From Trametopsis cervina (Eukaryota > Basidiomycota > Agaricomycetes > Polyporales > Irpicaceae), in NCBI GenBank assembly GCA_022385755.1, contig MU278349.1, positions 248,001 through 312,000 of the forward strand: a stretch of DNA of 64,000 nucleotides. Direction: 5' to 3'. The notes under the pieces are model-generated. The model did not search any database. It was given only the letters and a program-made list of their open reading frames with translations, and was not told the DNA's origin. The stretch's first letter is position 1, and each line of letters opens with the position of its first letter. A program made the translations under genes and the position numbers. This document shows, piece after piece, positions 22,590-33,742 of the stretch.

Positions 22590-23419
22590 GGTGGTCGTCG
22601 GGGGACACGATGGTGGGTGGTGGGTGAGAAAGGCAAGAGGCAGCAGTATACCCAGATGGAAAAGGAAGACAGTGGTCTCGAAGGAGGGCAGCGATAATAC
22701 TGTGGCCCATGGGAAAAACCTATTGGGCGAGCGATCAAGTAAAAATAGCTGGCGAGGGCTATCAGGAACTTGTGTGACGTCGCACCCAAAGCAGATCTTA
22801 CCACCAGCAAATCATCCCGTCGGGCCAACCTCGAGATCGTTTTTGCTGCCGTCGCCCCTTCCTTTCTTCCTCGTCCTTTTCATGTTTCACCGCAGCGACC
22901 CCCATGCTGGGTGTGCGCCGGAGCCTGTTTGTCCAACGCCCGCACCTGCATACTCGTCGTCGTCGCCCTTGCCGGTATCGAGCGCAACGAAGCCTGTTGG
23001 GGCAACATAACGGATATGAGACAGAAGCGTTCCTTGACCAAAACTCATGTCAGGGATGACGATGACCCGGAGATGCCCTATGCGATTGGCGTGTCTTCTG
23101 TCAACCATATCAGGAAAGTAACTCGCCTTTTATGGAAGGGGTCTCGGCCCTGGTGGAGCGTCCGGATTGCCGGTCCAATCCCACGATAAGTTTTGCTCAC
23201 TGGCGTGCTCGGTCTGTGGAGCGCATTGTCGCATGCACTCATCACCGCGGAACGGCCGTGGTGCTGCCGAGAACATTCCTCAGACACGTTGGTTACTCAC
23301 TTGCAACTCATAACGTCGGGCTCAAGGAGAGTGGTACACCTGAAGTACATCCATGGTCATTTAGATTATCATAAAAGGATACAACACAATCGTAACAGTT
23401 CTTGCCATGCACCCAGCTC
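22590..23419. other. intergenic: GH16 promoter and 3' flank of DUF6535 copy B
   Basis: No exon is supported. Open frames on the plus strand (22423-23010) are antisense to the first GH16 exon or have no family signal. Confidence 0.45.
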
Positions 23420-26400
23420 TCATCCACCGTGTTCTGCAGGGCCTATGTCTGGCTCGAATTCACGTTTATGGCTCTCATTGGTCTTGACTATCGGTTCGTG
23501 TTGTTCGTTGACGTCTTTATCCTGCGCACCCGTTGCCGGTACATCGCCCTCGGTTCGCTGGGGACTATCGTCATCCGGTGCTTCGTTATCTCGTAATTCG
23601 TAACCGTGCGATGTGCCCTGTGCCTCGTCTCCACCTCTGCCGTCAGGTTCGCGCCCGTCTGGTGGTTCGTCACTAGGCGGGTCAGCGTCATCTTGCGATT
23701 CGTGTGTGTTATCTTGCGTTTGTCCGTGGGATGCGTCGTCCGGGTGTTCCTGTGGGTCCTGTACCGCCGTCGATTCCGTATCCTGTTCAGTATGATGGTT
23801 CTCGGTGTCTCCGTCGACATGTTCCTGATCACCGTGCTGGCTGTCTCCGTTTCCGTCGACATTTTCATGATCACCAGAAGCCTCGCTTCTCACATCCGTA
23901 CTACCGTCCTGAGCTTCATCAGATTTGGCCTCTTCGACTCCAGCCACGCTCTCTTCAGCCGTTCCCTCTTCCACCACCACGTCTTCCGCATCGTCGCCTG
24001 GCCCATTTCCATCAGCGTGATCAGCCTCGTCCTCGGCAATCGCCAACTGCCTCTGGTCAAGAATCACAGGCGCAGGCTCCATGTCTTCCTTTCCATCAAG
24101 CCACCGTAACCGCTTAACACGTCTAAATAGCCTCGCCTCGTCGTCTGGAATGAACGCCGCAATGTCTCTCACGATCGCGTCGTCCAAGAACGACAACTCC
24201 GACGAGAAGTCCTTCGCCCACTCGACAAACTCCGTCTCGGGGTCGTACTTGGTGTCGCTCGTGTTATACGTGTAGCGCAGCCACAGCTGGTCCAGCGGGT
24301 CCAACTTCTCCAGTATCTTCTTCGCCATGTCGATCTGGGAGGAGTCCGGCGTCCGCTTCTTCGCATGGAAGCTGGACAGAGCGACGTGTGCGGTCTGCAT
24401 GATCAGACGGTAGGTCACCAGGTACCGGGGGATGATGACGCCCTGCGAATTCCCGTCGACGATGATCTGCATCAGAGGAAACTGGCCAGCGATGAATATT
24501 AGGATGTTCAGGTAGAAATCGTTGTCGAGCAGGTACGGCTTCTTGAGACAGTCGTCCACATATTTGAAGAATACGTCGTCCAAGTTCGTCAGCGCGGCCT
24601 CTTTCTCTGCGTAGCGATTCGTCAGTCAGAATAATGTATAGCTGATACATCTTCGAAGCAACATACCAGGGAGATTCAGGAAGGTATCAGCGCAGACTCC
24701 CTCCACCTCGCTGTCATAATCCGCACGATGATACAAATGCCTGTAGATATGCGGCGCATACTTGGGCTGCACGACAAGCGCCCTCGCGAGCTCCTTCAAC
24801 CGATCGCGCCACGTCGCGCTCTTCTTATCGTTCAAAAAGAAATGACACAACACACTCATCGTCTCACGATGCCACTCGCCCCACACCGCGCCCTTCTTGA
24901 GCTGCACAAGCATGTACTCCGTGCACAGCTCCCACGTGTGCTCAAGCAACACCGCCGGCGTCTCCTCCTTGTGCGTGTCGTAGATGGCGCGGATCGTCGT
25001 GCAGCGCTTCGAGCACGTGCAGCACGTGTCGCGTAGAAGGATGTGCACCGTGTCTAGCACTTGCCAGGAGTTGAGGTGCATGAACGCACCGCGCAGCCGC
25101 TCTTCGAGATGTAGACAGCGCGCGTGCAGGTCCTCGCGCGGGACGCCATCGAGCAGCAGGTCGATGACGCCCTGCGAGCGTTCGGACTGGTCGGCGTTGA
25201 AGCAAAGCGTGAGCGTCTCTGTCGCGGTGTCGGAGAGGAGGCAGGGCAGACGCGCGGTAAGCAACGCCATGCAGTCCTTCATCCAGTCCGACCAGACGAT
25301 GACGGCTGACGGCGGGTATCGCTTGATCTCGCGCTTGAGAATGCCGGCAATGGTATCCATGAGTACTGTGCATGTCTGGACTGAGAGCCCCTCGAGGTCG
25401 AACGGCCGCGGCTGGTCCTGGAGTTTGCAGTTGAGACGGAAGCTGATGAGCTCGTATACGAAGCCGACGAGCACCTCGGGCGCGGTGTGCGTCTCGTGCA
25501 GCGCGCGGCACATCTTGATGACGAGCTGGTCATCGGTCTGCGTCTTGTCGACCGCGGCGAGGATCTTGACGTCGAGCCTGTGGTCCGTAGCGGCGTCTTC
25601 TTCGTTGTATGCGAGCGAGCGCCATGTCCACTGGGCCGTGAGGTCCCAGTCGGACTTGTTGATCGGGAGGTCGGGCAGGCCCTTGATGAGCTTGATGGTG
25701 CGGAAGAGGAGGAAGCGGAGGATCTTCATGACTGACTTCAGGAGGGGCGTCTTATACGGGCAGCGCGGCGAGACTGAGGGAGCAAACGTGGCTGCGACGA
25801 AGAGTAGTGCCCAGCCGCCCACCAACGGGATGGTAGTGTATCCGACACTGGTGTCCGCATCAAGCGTGAAGAAACACAGGCCAACGAAAAAGAGAGCGAG
25901 GGAGATCTGGAGGACAAGAGGAAGGGCAGCAGCGATGCCGTATACATGCCAGTGCTCCAGCCCGGGCTGTCGGAAGTGACGGATGCGGAGACGCGCCTGC
26001 GGGGAGACCTGGTCGCCCGAGAGGTATTCACGGAGCCACTGCTTCACCAAGATACCGAACGACGCGCTGATCAGACTCAGTGTCAGACTAGCGAACCAGA
26101 GGATGTTGACGCGCTTGGCGGCGAGTGTAGGACTGAACGCGCCGGAGATGACTTGGGTGACGTTCATGGGTGGCGTCGTAGAGTTCACGAAGCCGTTGGT
26201 GATGGTGTAGGTGTGCGTCTGCGTGACGAGCTGGCCGAGGAGAAGGACCATCATGCGCGTTTGGTCTGGCTGGAGGGCTGTGATGGATATCGCGAGTAGA
26301 GCGGATAGCACTGCAGAATACAGACCGGCCTATCATTGGGCGATGCTTTTAGTGACTGATATAACAGAATCGTTCGAGGGGGACTCACGAAAACCAAGAT

Positions 26401-27033
26401 GGTGTCGATATCTTCCTTATGGTCCCTAATCTTCTGCTCGTCTACATCATTGATACTCTTCGCTATTGCAGCCCAGCCAGACTCGGACTCGTCGTCGAGG
26501 TCGGGTGCGCTATCGATAAGCTCGTGTCTCAGCTCCTGGATAACGGGGGGCTTCTCTGCAGGCTCTGGGACGGTCGGCACCGGTGAGACGGTGCGTGGAT
26601 TCGACTGGTGACTTTGCGCAAGCGATACATGGCTCCCCTGTCGCGTAGACACCCTCGTGCCGACTGAAGCTGGGGGCGAAGCAAGCTGAAAAGAGTACAA
26701 TGACTCGGCCGGTTTCTGCGAGGGGCGCGCGCTGTGGTTGGATTCAGCCACGGAACGCCGCTCTGTGTCGACGGTCTTCCGAGTGGATGCTTTCTCCGAG
26801 TTAATTCCTGTGCGAACCGAGCCATCTTTCTCGTCCAGGCTTTGTGTTTGATTGCTGAAATCGGCGCTGATATGCGATGGGGTTGCAGCCCGGGATTCAG
26901 GGAGTGAGGGTGGCAGCGGTACGTGGAGCGCGTCCGCGCCAGCTTCAAGGTCTACAACCTCGGCCTGTAAACGCGTCGGTACCGTTAGTAGCGTTCTAAC
27001 GCCCTCACTGGGGCGTGGGGGACACACCTTCAT
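23420..27033 (-). CDS. DUF6535-domain multi-pass membrane protein, copy B
   Basis: A 1164-aa paralogue of copy A. Exons: 27033-26389, 26329-24667 and 24606-23420. The two intron positions match those of copy A in protein context (after DTILVF and in the third quarter). The core is DVDEQKIRDHKEDIDTILVF, then FASLTLSLISASFGILVKQW, YLSGDQVSPQARLRIRH and SVGYTTIPLVGGWALLF. Four hydrophobic segments fall at about residues 216-245, 290-312, 345-372 and 378-400. The soluble C-terminal region is shared with copy A (FYLNILIF; VREIAAFIP-like segment DIAAFIPDDEARLFRRVKRL). The tail is unlike copy A: about 200 residues rich in Asp, Glu, His and Gln. Function is unknown. Same-strand paralogy suggests local duplication. 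Confidence 0.88.
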
Positions 27034-28340
27034 GTTGGACGCGAGGGCGTACCCTATGACGGAACGGGAGGGAAGGAGCGGATAATCCGTCCATGTATGC
27101 GGTATATATATGAGCTATATACGCGCGCTCGCCTCCGTTAGCGGCTGTGTGCTTGGATCTGCCAGCTGTAAATGAGGGGCTGCCGGTAGACGATTACGCT
27201 ACCAAAGGTGGTTAGATCTGCGGCAGACATCTCGACTTGTCAACGAAACAGGACAGCCTAACGACACGAGGCGACCACGACCTCACTCACATGCACTGAT
27301 TTGTGCCACTTTCTTACACGGTGTCGTCCGACCTACGAAGATAGGAAGGATGTTCCTATCCATTATCGTCTCCAAATTGCTCCAATGTATTCAACGCTCG
27401 AGGGGCACGCGACGTGCTCGACCACGCCCCACGGGAGAATACCGAGGTCAAGCCTTCGACCACGCAGACGGAAGTTCTTGTTCTCCGCGATTGTGTCGCT
27501 GATGTGTGTGGTGGATAGTCAGGAGTGTGTCAATGATTATTGCTGCGCTCCTAAATGGCGGTGATTACCGCGGTGGTCGGACTGGTTTCATGTGAGGCGT
27601 TGGAGCCATCAAATTCGGATATAGCGGGGATGAAAGCCATAGCTCGGCAGGATACAGTATCACTGACCAGCACCGTTGGACCAACACGCAGCGGAAGGGG
27701 AATGAGTGAAGGTTCATGGTGGGAGTCCGATGCGGAAACGCTACCATTCCATAAATAGGATATGCCTGGTTTGTGGCGTTTCGAACGGAGGCAATTCTGG
27801 ATGGAACAGTGAGGATTTACGCAGTGCGGGCGCAGCACAGCTGATGCACAAATCTACAGATTGTTATGCAGTACTTTTACTGAACTCCCAGTATACTAGT
27901 ACAGGGATAGAGGTACACAAACGATCGGTACGCTGTACGACAACCGGGAAGAAATGTGTAACGTAGAAACACGAGGGAAATAATTGTGCCTATCGAAGGG
28001 CGCATTAGTGCAGATGTCGAATATGCCGAGGTACCGGTACCCAAATGAAAGAAAATGCGGGGCAAGCCCAACAAGTTGACTGGTCAGGGGTCAAGAAGGA
28101 AAAGGACGAGAGGAGAGGAGAGAGGGAGCACGACATGATGGTGCGTTGAGAGCAAGAGACTCGCCAGGAGCGGCCTGGCGGTTAAATAGGCGACCTTGAA
28201 CGCGACTTGGAGATCCAGACGGAAACAAAGAGCGGCACGCCTAAGCAAGGCGGTAAAGAGAGAATACTATCAAGCACGGCGCGAGCTGGCAGTGTTCGAG
28301 GAGAATAGCGCTGCCCCCAAAAAAGAGAACATCCAGCAAC
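27034..28340. other. 1.3-kb intergenic region, no gene seen
   Basis: The right side is the 3' flank of the CAP gene and the left side the promoter of DUF6535 copy B. ORFs of 60-95 codons on both strands overlap each other and carry no family signal. A purine-rich tract (aggagaggagagagggag) occurs near 28110-28127. Confidence 0.45.
27102..27122 (-). promoter_or_regulatory. TATA-box candidate of DUF6535 copy B
   Basis: The segment gtatatatatgagctatata lies about 70-90 bp upstream of the copy B ATG at 27033. It contains TATATA on both strands, so orientation is set only by the neighbouring gene. Confidence 0.5.
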
Positions 28341-29708
28341 TCAGAGATTGATTCTATAAGAAAATGAAATCAGTCGTTGTCGAGAGGGCAGTATGAAAAC
28401 ACGAAACGTACTGCTCCTGGCCCACAATATTCCCAACGGGGTTGTACAAGCAGACGTGATAGGTCGCTGGGAGGCTGAACATACCCTCACACAAGGCAAC
28501 ACCGCAGCCAAGCTGAGTGGTTGTCTTCCACACAACCTGGGTGAAATGGGTGAAAGGGTTTGAGGGACTCGCTAAACGGGATATTTGTCATTGAAATATG
28601 TCTCGCGAAAGTATTCTAAGACCACTTACGCTTGTCGCTGGTAAACAAGTCTACCGCAGACTGGGCAGTGAAGATTCCAGTGCCAGCAGCCAAATTCTCA
28701 CCAACTGGCCCGAGAGCACCGCCAGAGTGTTGAAGGCTACATTTAGAAGCATAGGACTGGGCTAGGGTCGCAAGACCCCCGTCCCAAGACAGCGGGGGAG
28801 ATCCAACAGATTCACGAGCGATGTTATGGCCGACCAGATAAGCCTGAATCTCAGCGGGACCCGTGGTAGGCACAGGAATGGGAATACCGGACTTCGTAGA
28901 ACTGGCAGAAGCAGACGACTGAGATGCGGACGATGCGGATGTTACAGACGTAGAGCTGATGGATACAGACTGCGAAGTTGTCGTAGGCGTGGACTCAGAA
29001 GACGACGCTGTAACAGTTGCATCTGACGAGGTAGATGGAGCACTGCTGGGAGCAGATGTCTGTGATGTGGCCGGAGGCGCTGACGAACTTTCCGCAGCAG
29101 GGTTAGATACAGATGAGGGGCTCTCCGCTGGTGGCGAGGTGGCGACCGGGTCAGAAGCAGAGCCGGGCGTGGATGTGGGCGGGGAAGATGCAGAAGTAGG
29201 AGCAGATGGCTCCGTGAAGGAAGGGGAAGTCACGCTCTGCGTGGGGGTGGAAACACTTGGGGGTGCATCTGTAGCAGGAGGAGAAGCATTTGGCGGGGAA
29301 GTGATTCTGGTAGGTTCTCCTATTGGCTCAGGAATGTTGGAGGGGTTAGAGAAGCCGGGGGGAGTGGCGGGAGACGGAGGCGAAGGCTGCTGTGGGTTGG
29401 AGAGCCCGCTGGGGCGGTCCACAGTGGGGGACGAGCTCTGAGGGTCAGACGGTGGACCGGCAGCGGGATGAGAGCTGCTCGTATCTCCTGAGCCTGGCGC
29501 ATCGTTAGAGTTGTCGCCTGAGTGGGTGGGGGGTTCGAGGGACGGTGCGTCTTCCGTGAGACCTGCAATTACGTGCACCACACGTAAGTTAACGACTAGC
29601 AACGCGCAATGGAAACAGAAGCGTACGGTTTATGGGCATTGGGATAGCCATCCCAATGGTTACCAGAAGTAACAAGACGACCAGAGAGAGCTTGAAGTTG
29701 AAGAGCAT
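28341..29708 (-). CDS. secreted CAP/SCP/PR-1 domain protein with Ser/Thr/Pro-rich stalk
   Basis: A 395-aa secreted protein of the CAP (PR-1, SCP, antigen 5) superfamily. Exons: 29708-29627, 29562-28630, 28571-28412 and 28353-28341. Exon 1 encodes a signal peptide (FKLSLVVLLLLVTIGMAIP). About 210 residues of Ser/Thr/Pro-rich sequence follow, probably O-glycosylated. The CAP domain covers about residues 245-395, with EIQAYLVGHNIARES, PPLSWDGGLATLAQSYA, GPVGENLAAGTG, the CAP signature THFTQVVWKTTTQLGCG and YHVCLYNPVGNIVGQ. Splicing to the tiny last exon gives the ending QEQINL and a stop. In fungi CAP proteins bind sterols or are linked to fruiting and host interaction; the role here is not shown. 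Confidence 0.9.
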
Positions 29709-30480
29709 GGTGCTGAGATTGCCTGGCAGTGAACTGTATGAAGAATGAGATAACTTATGTCGAAATGAAGGACGTGGCGAGGCCTAAAAGAATGAAGGCT
29801 TTGCCCAACAGTTGAACTGCCACTCTGGCCTCCTGGGAACCTGAGGGAAGGAGATGAGATATTAATATCATCATGTCCGACAAAATGGGTTCCATAGCAG
29901 CGCCATCTGACTCGGCGTCTGCCTTAAGGTTCAGGCGGGTACACTGGCACCCACTCTTAGCTACTCTCAAGTGGCTGGTACAGTATTCCTGAAGTTCGAT
30001 GACTGAGGCGCAAACCAAGAAGCAGTGTGGGGTAAGCACATTTGGCATTTTAGTGGCACCGCGATAGCTGTGAGTTTGATCATTTGATGCGCAATACGAC
30101 GCCATGAATATTGATTTCGCTAAATGCTTGTGATTACTAGTACTGGTAGATACGTCGCTGTACCCAGGAAGACTGCCATAATGGCACAAAGGAATCCTTC
30201 ATCTCGATAACAGTTGCGCGGAGCCGAACTGAGGTCTTTTGCGTACTCTGCACCCTCCCGAGGACCAATTCGCAAGAAGCCTAGGGCAGGAGTGCTGCCC
30301 GGTCGAGGTAGCACAGCTCCTACACAGGATGTGCATCTCCTATCGTTGTATCCGCACGTATTGTATCCCTAGGCTTCTCGCTTCTCTTCCCCACATTGAA
30401 CGGCCTTTCGTGTGGCTTGTTGCGTGATTGAACAGAGGTCTTCTTGTGTCACATATTGCCTGCGCGGTGTATTATAGAAG
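29709..30480. other. intergenic region upstream of the CAP gene
   Basis: It holds the CAP promoter. A minus-strand open frame at 29755-30189 ends with a hydrophobic segment (VAVQLLGKAFILLGLATSF). It has no recognised domain and no clear link to the degenerate gene on its right, so I do not call it. Confidence 0.35.
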
Positions 30481-30481
30481 G

Positions 30482-31597
30482 TCAGCAGCCAAATGTGTAG
30501 GGGTTGGGAATGGAAACTCTAAGAAAGAGAGATACTGCATGGGCATGCAGAGTTGCCCACTCAGACGAGTCCTGATGCCGTTGCCAGGTGGTGAACAATG
30601 CTAGATTGTGTTGTTCTATACCCATATCAATCCCCATGAGTAAGAAATCGTAGACTCTACGTATCCAGGACATACCACCTACAAATCCGCTTGCTCTTAC
30701 CGATCAGAGCGCTATAAGCTTGCCATTAACCAGCTTCGGCCCAAGCTCCTCAACAACGCGAGCGGGGTAAGTTGAAGGGTAGGGTCGGACAATAGGGCCT
30801 TGAGGATGCTTGTGTCTGCTCTTGATAATGCTGGCAGCATCTTGACTCTTCAATCCACAGAACATGTGGGGGACTGTTGCTCTCGCCTGATATTGGCTGT
30901 CAGAGATCAGCACAAACATATTATGGTAGCAAACTCACCCATTCGATGATGCGGGAAATTGCTCTCGTTCGTCCACGTCTGAGATCGGTATACTGTAAAT
31001 TCATCCACCTTGACGTTGACCAGACTCGGCCACACTAAGAAAACATGCTGGAACAATCCAAGCTTTCTGGACAACAAGGCGAGTTACAGCGGCTAGAAAC
31101 CACGTACATAAGCAACATTTATGTCGTTGTCCGTACAAGGCCAACGGCGACCGAGTCGTATCTTCTGCAGCACACATTGAGCGCAGTTCAGCGCTGTGCT
31201 GGATCATGCCAACAGGCGGCGCGATGTATTTTGAGGGCTACTGACCTTTGAGCACGAAGTGGATCAGTTGGGCCAGCTTGTGGAGGTCCAACGCCATCTT
31301 GCAGTTCACATGCTTGACGAAGGGTGGTAAGCCATGAGATCGATGGGTCAGCTGCACTTTGGCTTGGCAATATGATCTGAACCCGTATACCGGAAACACA
31401 AACCCTATGCCGCTGAGATATTCAAGAAGATCTAGCATCGGCTTGCCTGAAATTGGACGGGTATCAAGAATATACAGACATGGACGATGCGTTTCGTACG
31501 TACCTCGCTGTAAACCTTCACTGAGTTGCAAACGCAAAAGCTCGTGACCTGTTTGAACTGAAGATCCGATACGACTAGCACAACTATCGCTTGTCAC
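30482..31597 (-). pseudogene. possible degenerate multi-exon gene, family unknown
   Basis: Several minus-strand blocks look like real exons with intron-like borders: ELLRLQLSEGLQR (about 31560-31506), GKPMLDLLEYLSGIG (about 31450), AKVQLTHRSHGLPPFVKHVN (31362-31246), VNVKVDEFTVYRSQTWTNES (31034-30939), VPHMFCGLKSQDAASIIKSR (30886-30704) and WIRRVYDFLLMGID (about 30660). I could not join them in one frame. The border at 30939 to 30886 shifts frame, a stop precedes the donor at about 30700, and no suitable ATG lies upstream of 31597. Either the gene is decayed or my exon borders are wrong. I do not recognise the family. Confidence 0.35.
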
Positions 31598-31752
31598 GCG
31601 GAAAGCGTAGTGATTTAGATATTACTACGTTATGTTACAATTTCTGCGATGATAACACATCAGTTGGTGGACACGAAGAAAGTTAGAAATCGGGTGCTAA
31701 CTTTATATATGATGCGTCCCATGCTCTATCATTCACGCATAATCCGAAAATC

Positions 31753-32313
31753 TCAACCAGATGGTGCTGGTCTTATACGGTAGTCGCGTTTGAAGTTCTC
31801 AAACTCTGTTTCTTTGTTCTTGTACTGCTCTGCCAGTGTCGATACCACCTGTTGAATCTGTACGTATGGGTTGAGAAATCTGGCCACGGAAGGGACCCAG
31901 AAGGCACAACTTACGCCATTGCGGTTCGTCTGCAGTGCAGGAACAACGTCCTTCACCGTCCTTTCCACTAGCACACCTCCTACTAGGCGGAAGCACTTGC
32001 GGTCCGGCTCTTCTGCTAGGGCCTCGTTGAGTGTCGTTAGAACCAAGCTAGACAATGGCAGCTCAGTTAGTTAAGAGAACACCGCAGCCACTCAGAGACT
32101 GACGTATGTTCCTCGGCTTCCTGCTCAAGTTCACCGATCTTGCTCGCGAGTTGCTGCAGGTCATTCTGTAGCCGTGAATAGTTCTGTTGAATTTCTAGCT
32201 GAATGCTCTCTCATTGACCGACACAACGAAGCATCCAAAGTCACAAACATACCCTGCGGCGAGAGCTGAGGCAGTTTCGGCTGTTGAGCCTTTTTGGCGG
32301 TCGTAGTGGCCAT
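31753..32313 (-). CDS. PFD2: prefoldin subunit 2
   Basis: A beta-type prefoldin subunit of 129 aa. It is part of the hexameric cytosolic prefoldin that hands unfolded actin and tubulin to the chaperonin CCT. Exons: 32313-32253, 32194-32104, 32047-31915 and 31857-31753. It shows the expected coiled coil - beta hairpin - coiled coil layout. The first helix has IQQNYSRLQNDLQQLASKIG and ELEQEAEEHTLVLTTL. The hairpin has RKCFRLVGGVLVERTVKDVV. The second helix has TLAEQYKNKETEFENFKRDY. Length and motifs fit yeast Gim4/PFD2. The ATG starts MATTTAKKAQQPKLP, a short disordered lead common in the family. It is divergent from NDUFS8, with only 196 bp between the two start codons. Confidence 0.93.
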
Positions 32314-32509
32314 GATCAGAGAGGTATTACGGGCTTAGGTTAGGGCTTAAGCCATTATGACTTTCGAACGCTGCGATTGGTCAACGCAATATTCCGGCAT
32401 TCTCCGCGTGGAGAGTCCACTGCTGTCCCGTCGTCGTCCACCATACCGTAAACACACTCTTCGCCGCTGTCGTCTGCGCGCTCTCAACACTCTTTCTCCG
32501 ACGACGACC
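32314..32509. promoter_or_regulatory. 196-bp bidirectional promoter of PFD2 and NDUFS8
   Basis: It is the whole space between the two divergent ATGs. It contains the telo-box-like TTAGGTTAGGG at 32335-32345, near the PFD2 start. No TATA box is obvious, which fits housekeeping genes. Confidence 0.6.
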
Positions 32510-33742
32510 ATGGCGTTCCTTAGAGCCTCGCTCGTCGGTGTCTCCTCCGCGAGACTGGCGGCGACCAGACTCGCAACCCGCTCTGCTCCTACTTCAACTT
32601 TAATTGCACAACGCCTCATCTCCTCCTCCTCCCGCATACAAGCTCAACCGGTAGACCACAAACCGAAGAGCCATCTGGACCCAGCCCCTCCACCACGGTC
32701 CCCATCTATTCTCGCCACATCCCCAGGAGAAAACAAGGACCCGTATCACGGAGGACCGAGTGCTATCGAGAAGGCTGTTCACCTGTTCTTCTTCACTGAA
32801 ATCATCAGGGGTATGTGACGCGTTTCTCGTGTATTTGAATGCAGGGATGCCCCACTAACTCACGCGATGCACCCTTCCTTTGCAAATAATCGTATAGGGA
32901 TGTGGATTGTTATGGAACAATTCTTCCGACCACCCTACACCATCATGTACCCATTCGAGAAGGGCCCCTTGTCACCCAGGTTCCGTGGCGAGCATGCTCT
33001 TCGCAGATACCCAAGCGGCGAAGAGCGTTGTATCGGTAAGCCCTCTTTCACCCGCTCAGTTTTAGCCGCCAACCAGCATGTGCATGAGCTCATACTATGT
33101 TACTTCCCGCGTCTAGCATGCAAGCTCTGCGAGGCGATTTGCCCTGCGCAAGCTATCACCATTGAAAGTGAAGCTCGTCAAGACGGCTCGCGACGGACCA
33201 CTCGTTACGGTCCGTATTGCATTGTACCCGTATCTGCAATGATTCAGTTCACTCACTGATCCGAATTCTCCTTATCTACTCTTGCCGTGCAGATATCGAC
33301 ATGACCAAGTGCATCTACTGTGGCTTCTGTCAGGAGGCTTGCCCCGTGGACGCGATTGTTGAAAGTGAGTGCTTCTCCGCGAACGGCCCCTACATTGTCG
33401 GAAGCTTCTTCCCCTCAACCATTTGCGCTTCTTGCGATATCCTAATTCCGACGTCCCCGACCATACCTTAGTATTGGACAGCAGCTGACATACCGGATGT
33501 ATTTGCAAACAGCCCAAAACCAGGAGTTTTCTACCGAGACGCGTGAAGAGCTGCTGTACAATAAGGAGAAATTGCTCGCGAACGGCGACAGAGCTGAAGC
33601 AGAGATCGCTGCTAACCTGCACGGTACGTCGTCCTCTCCCGCTCTCACACCCTACGCGTCCCGCTTCCTCGACAACTCGTCACTGATGACGCTCCGTACT
33701 GACGATGCTTTGGCCCGTGCAGCGGATCATGTCTACCGGTGA
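32510..33742 (+). CDS. NDUFS8: NADH:ubiquinone oxidoreductase 23 kDa iron-sulfur subunit
   Basis: The TYKY subunit of mitochondrial complex I, 244 aa. It holds two 4Fe-4S clusters (N6a, N6b) that pass electrons towards the quinone site. Exons: 32510-32810, 32898-33035, 33117-33209, 33293-33364, 33513-33623 and 33723-33742. The N-terminus is Arg/Ser-rich without acids ([20 protein letters not shown]), as in a mitochondrial presequence. Cluster motifs are [12 protein letters not shown] (formed across a splice) and [12 protein letters not shown], each followed by the distal Cys-Pro. The conserved [16 protein letters not shown] and the ending EIAANLHADHVYR are as expected. All introns are phase 1. 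Length is normal for the family. Confidence 0.96.

Noticed and set aside
24984..25979. 331-codon plus-strand ORF
   Set aside because: Antisense to DUF6535 copy B; Ser/Arg-rich shadow composition.
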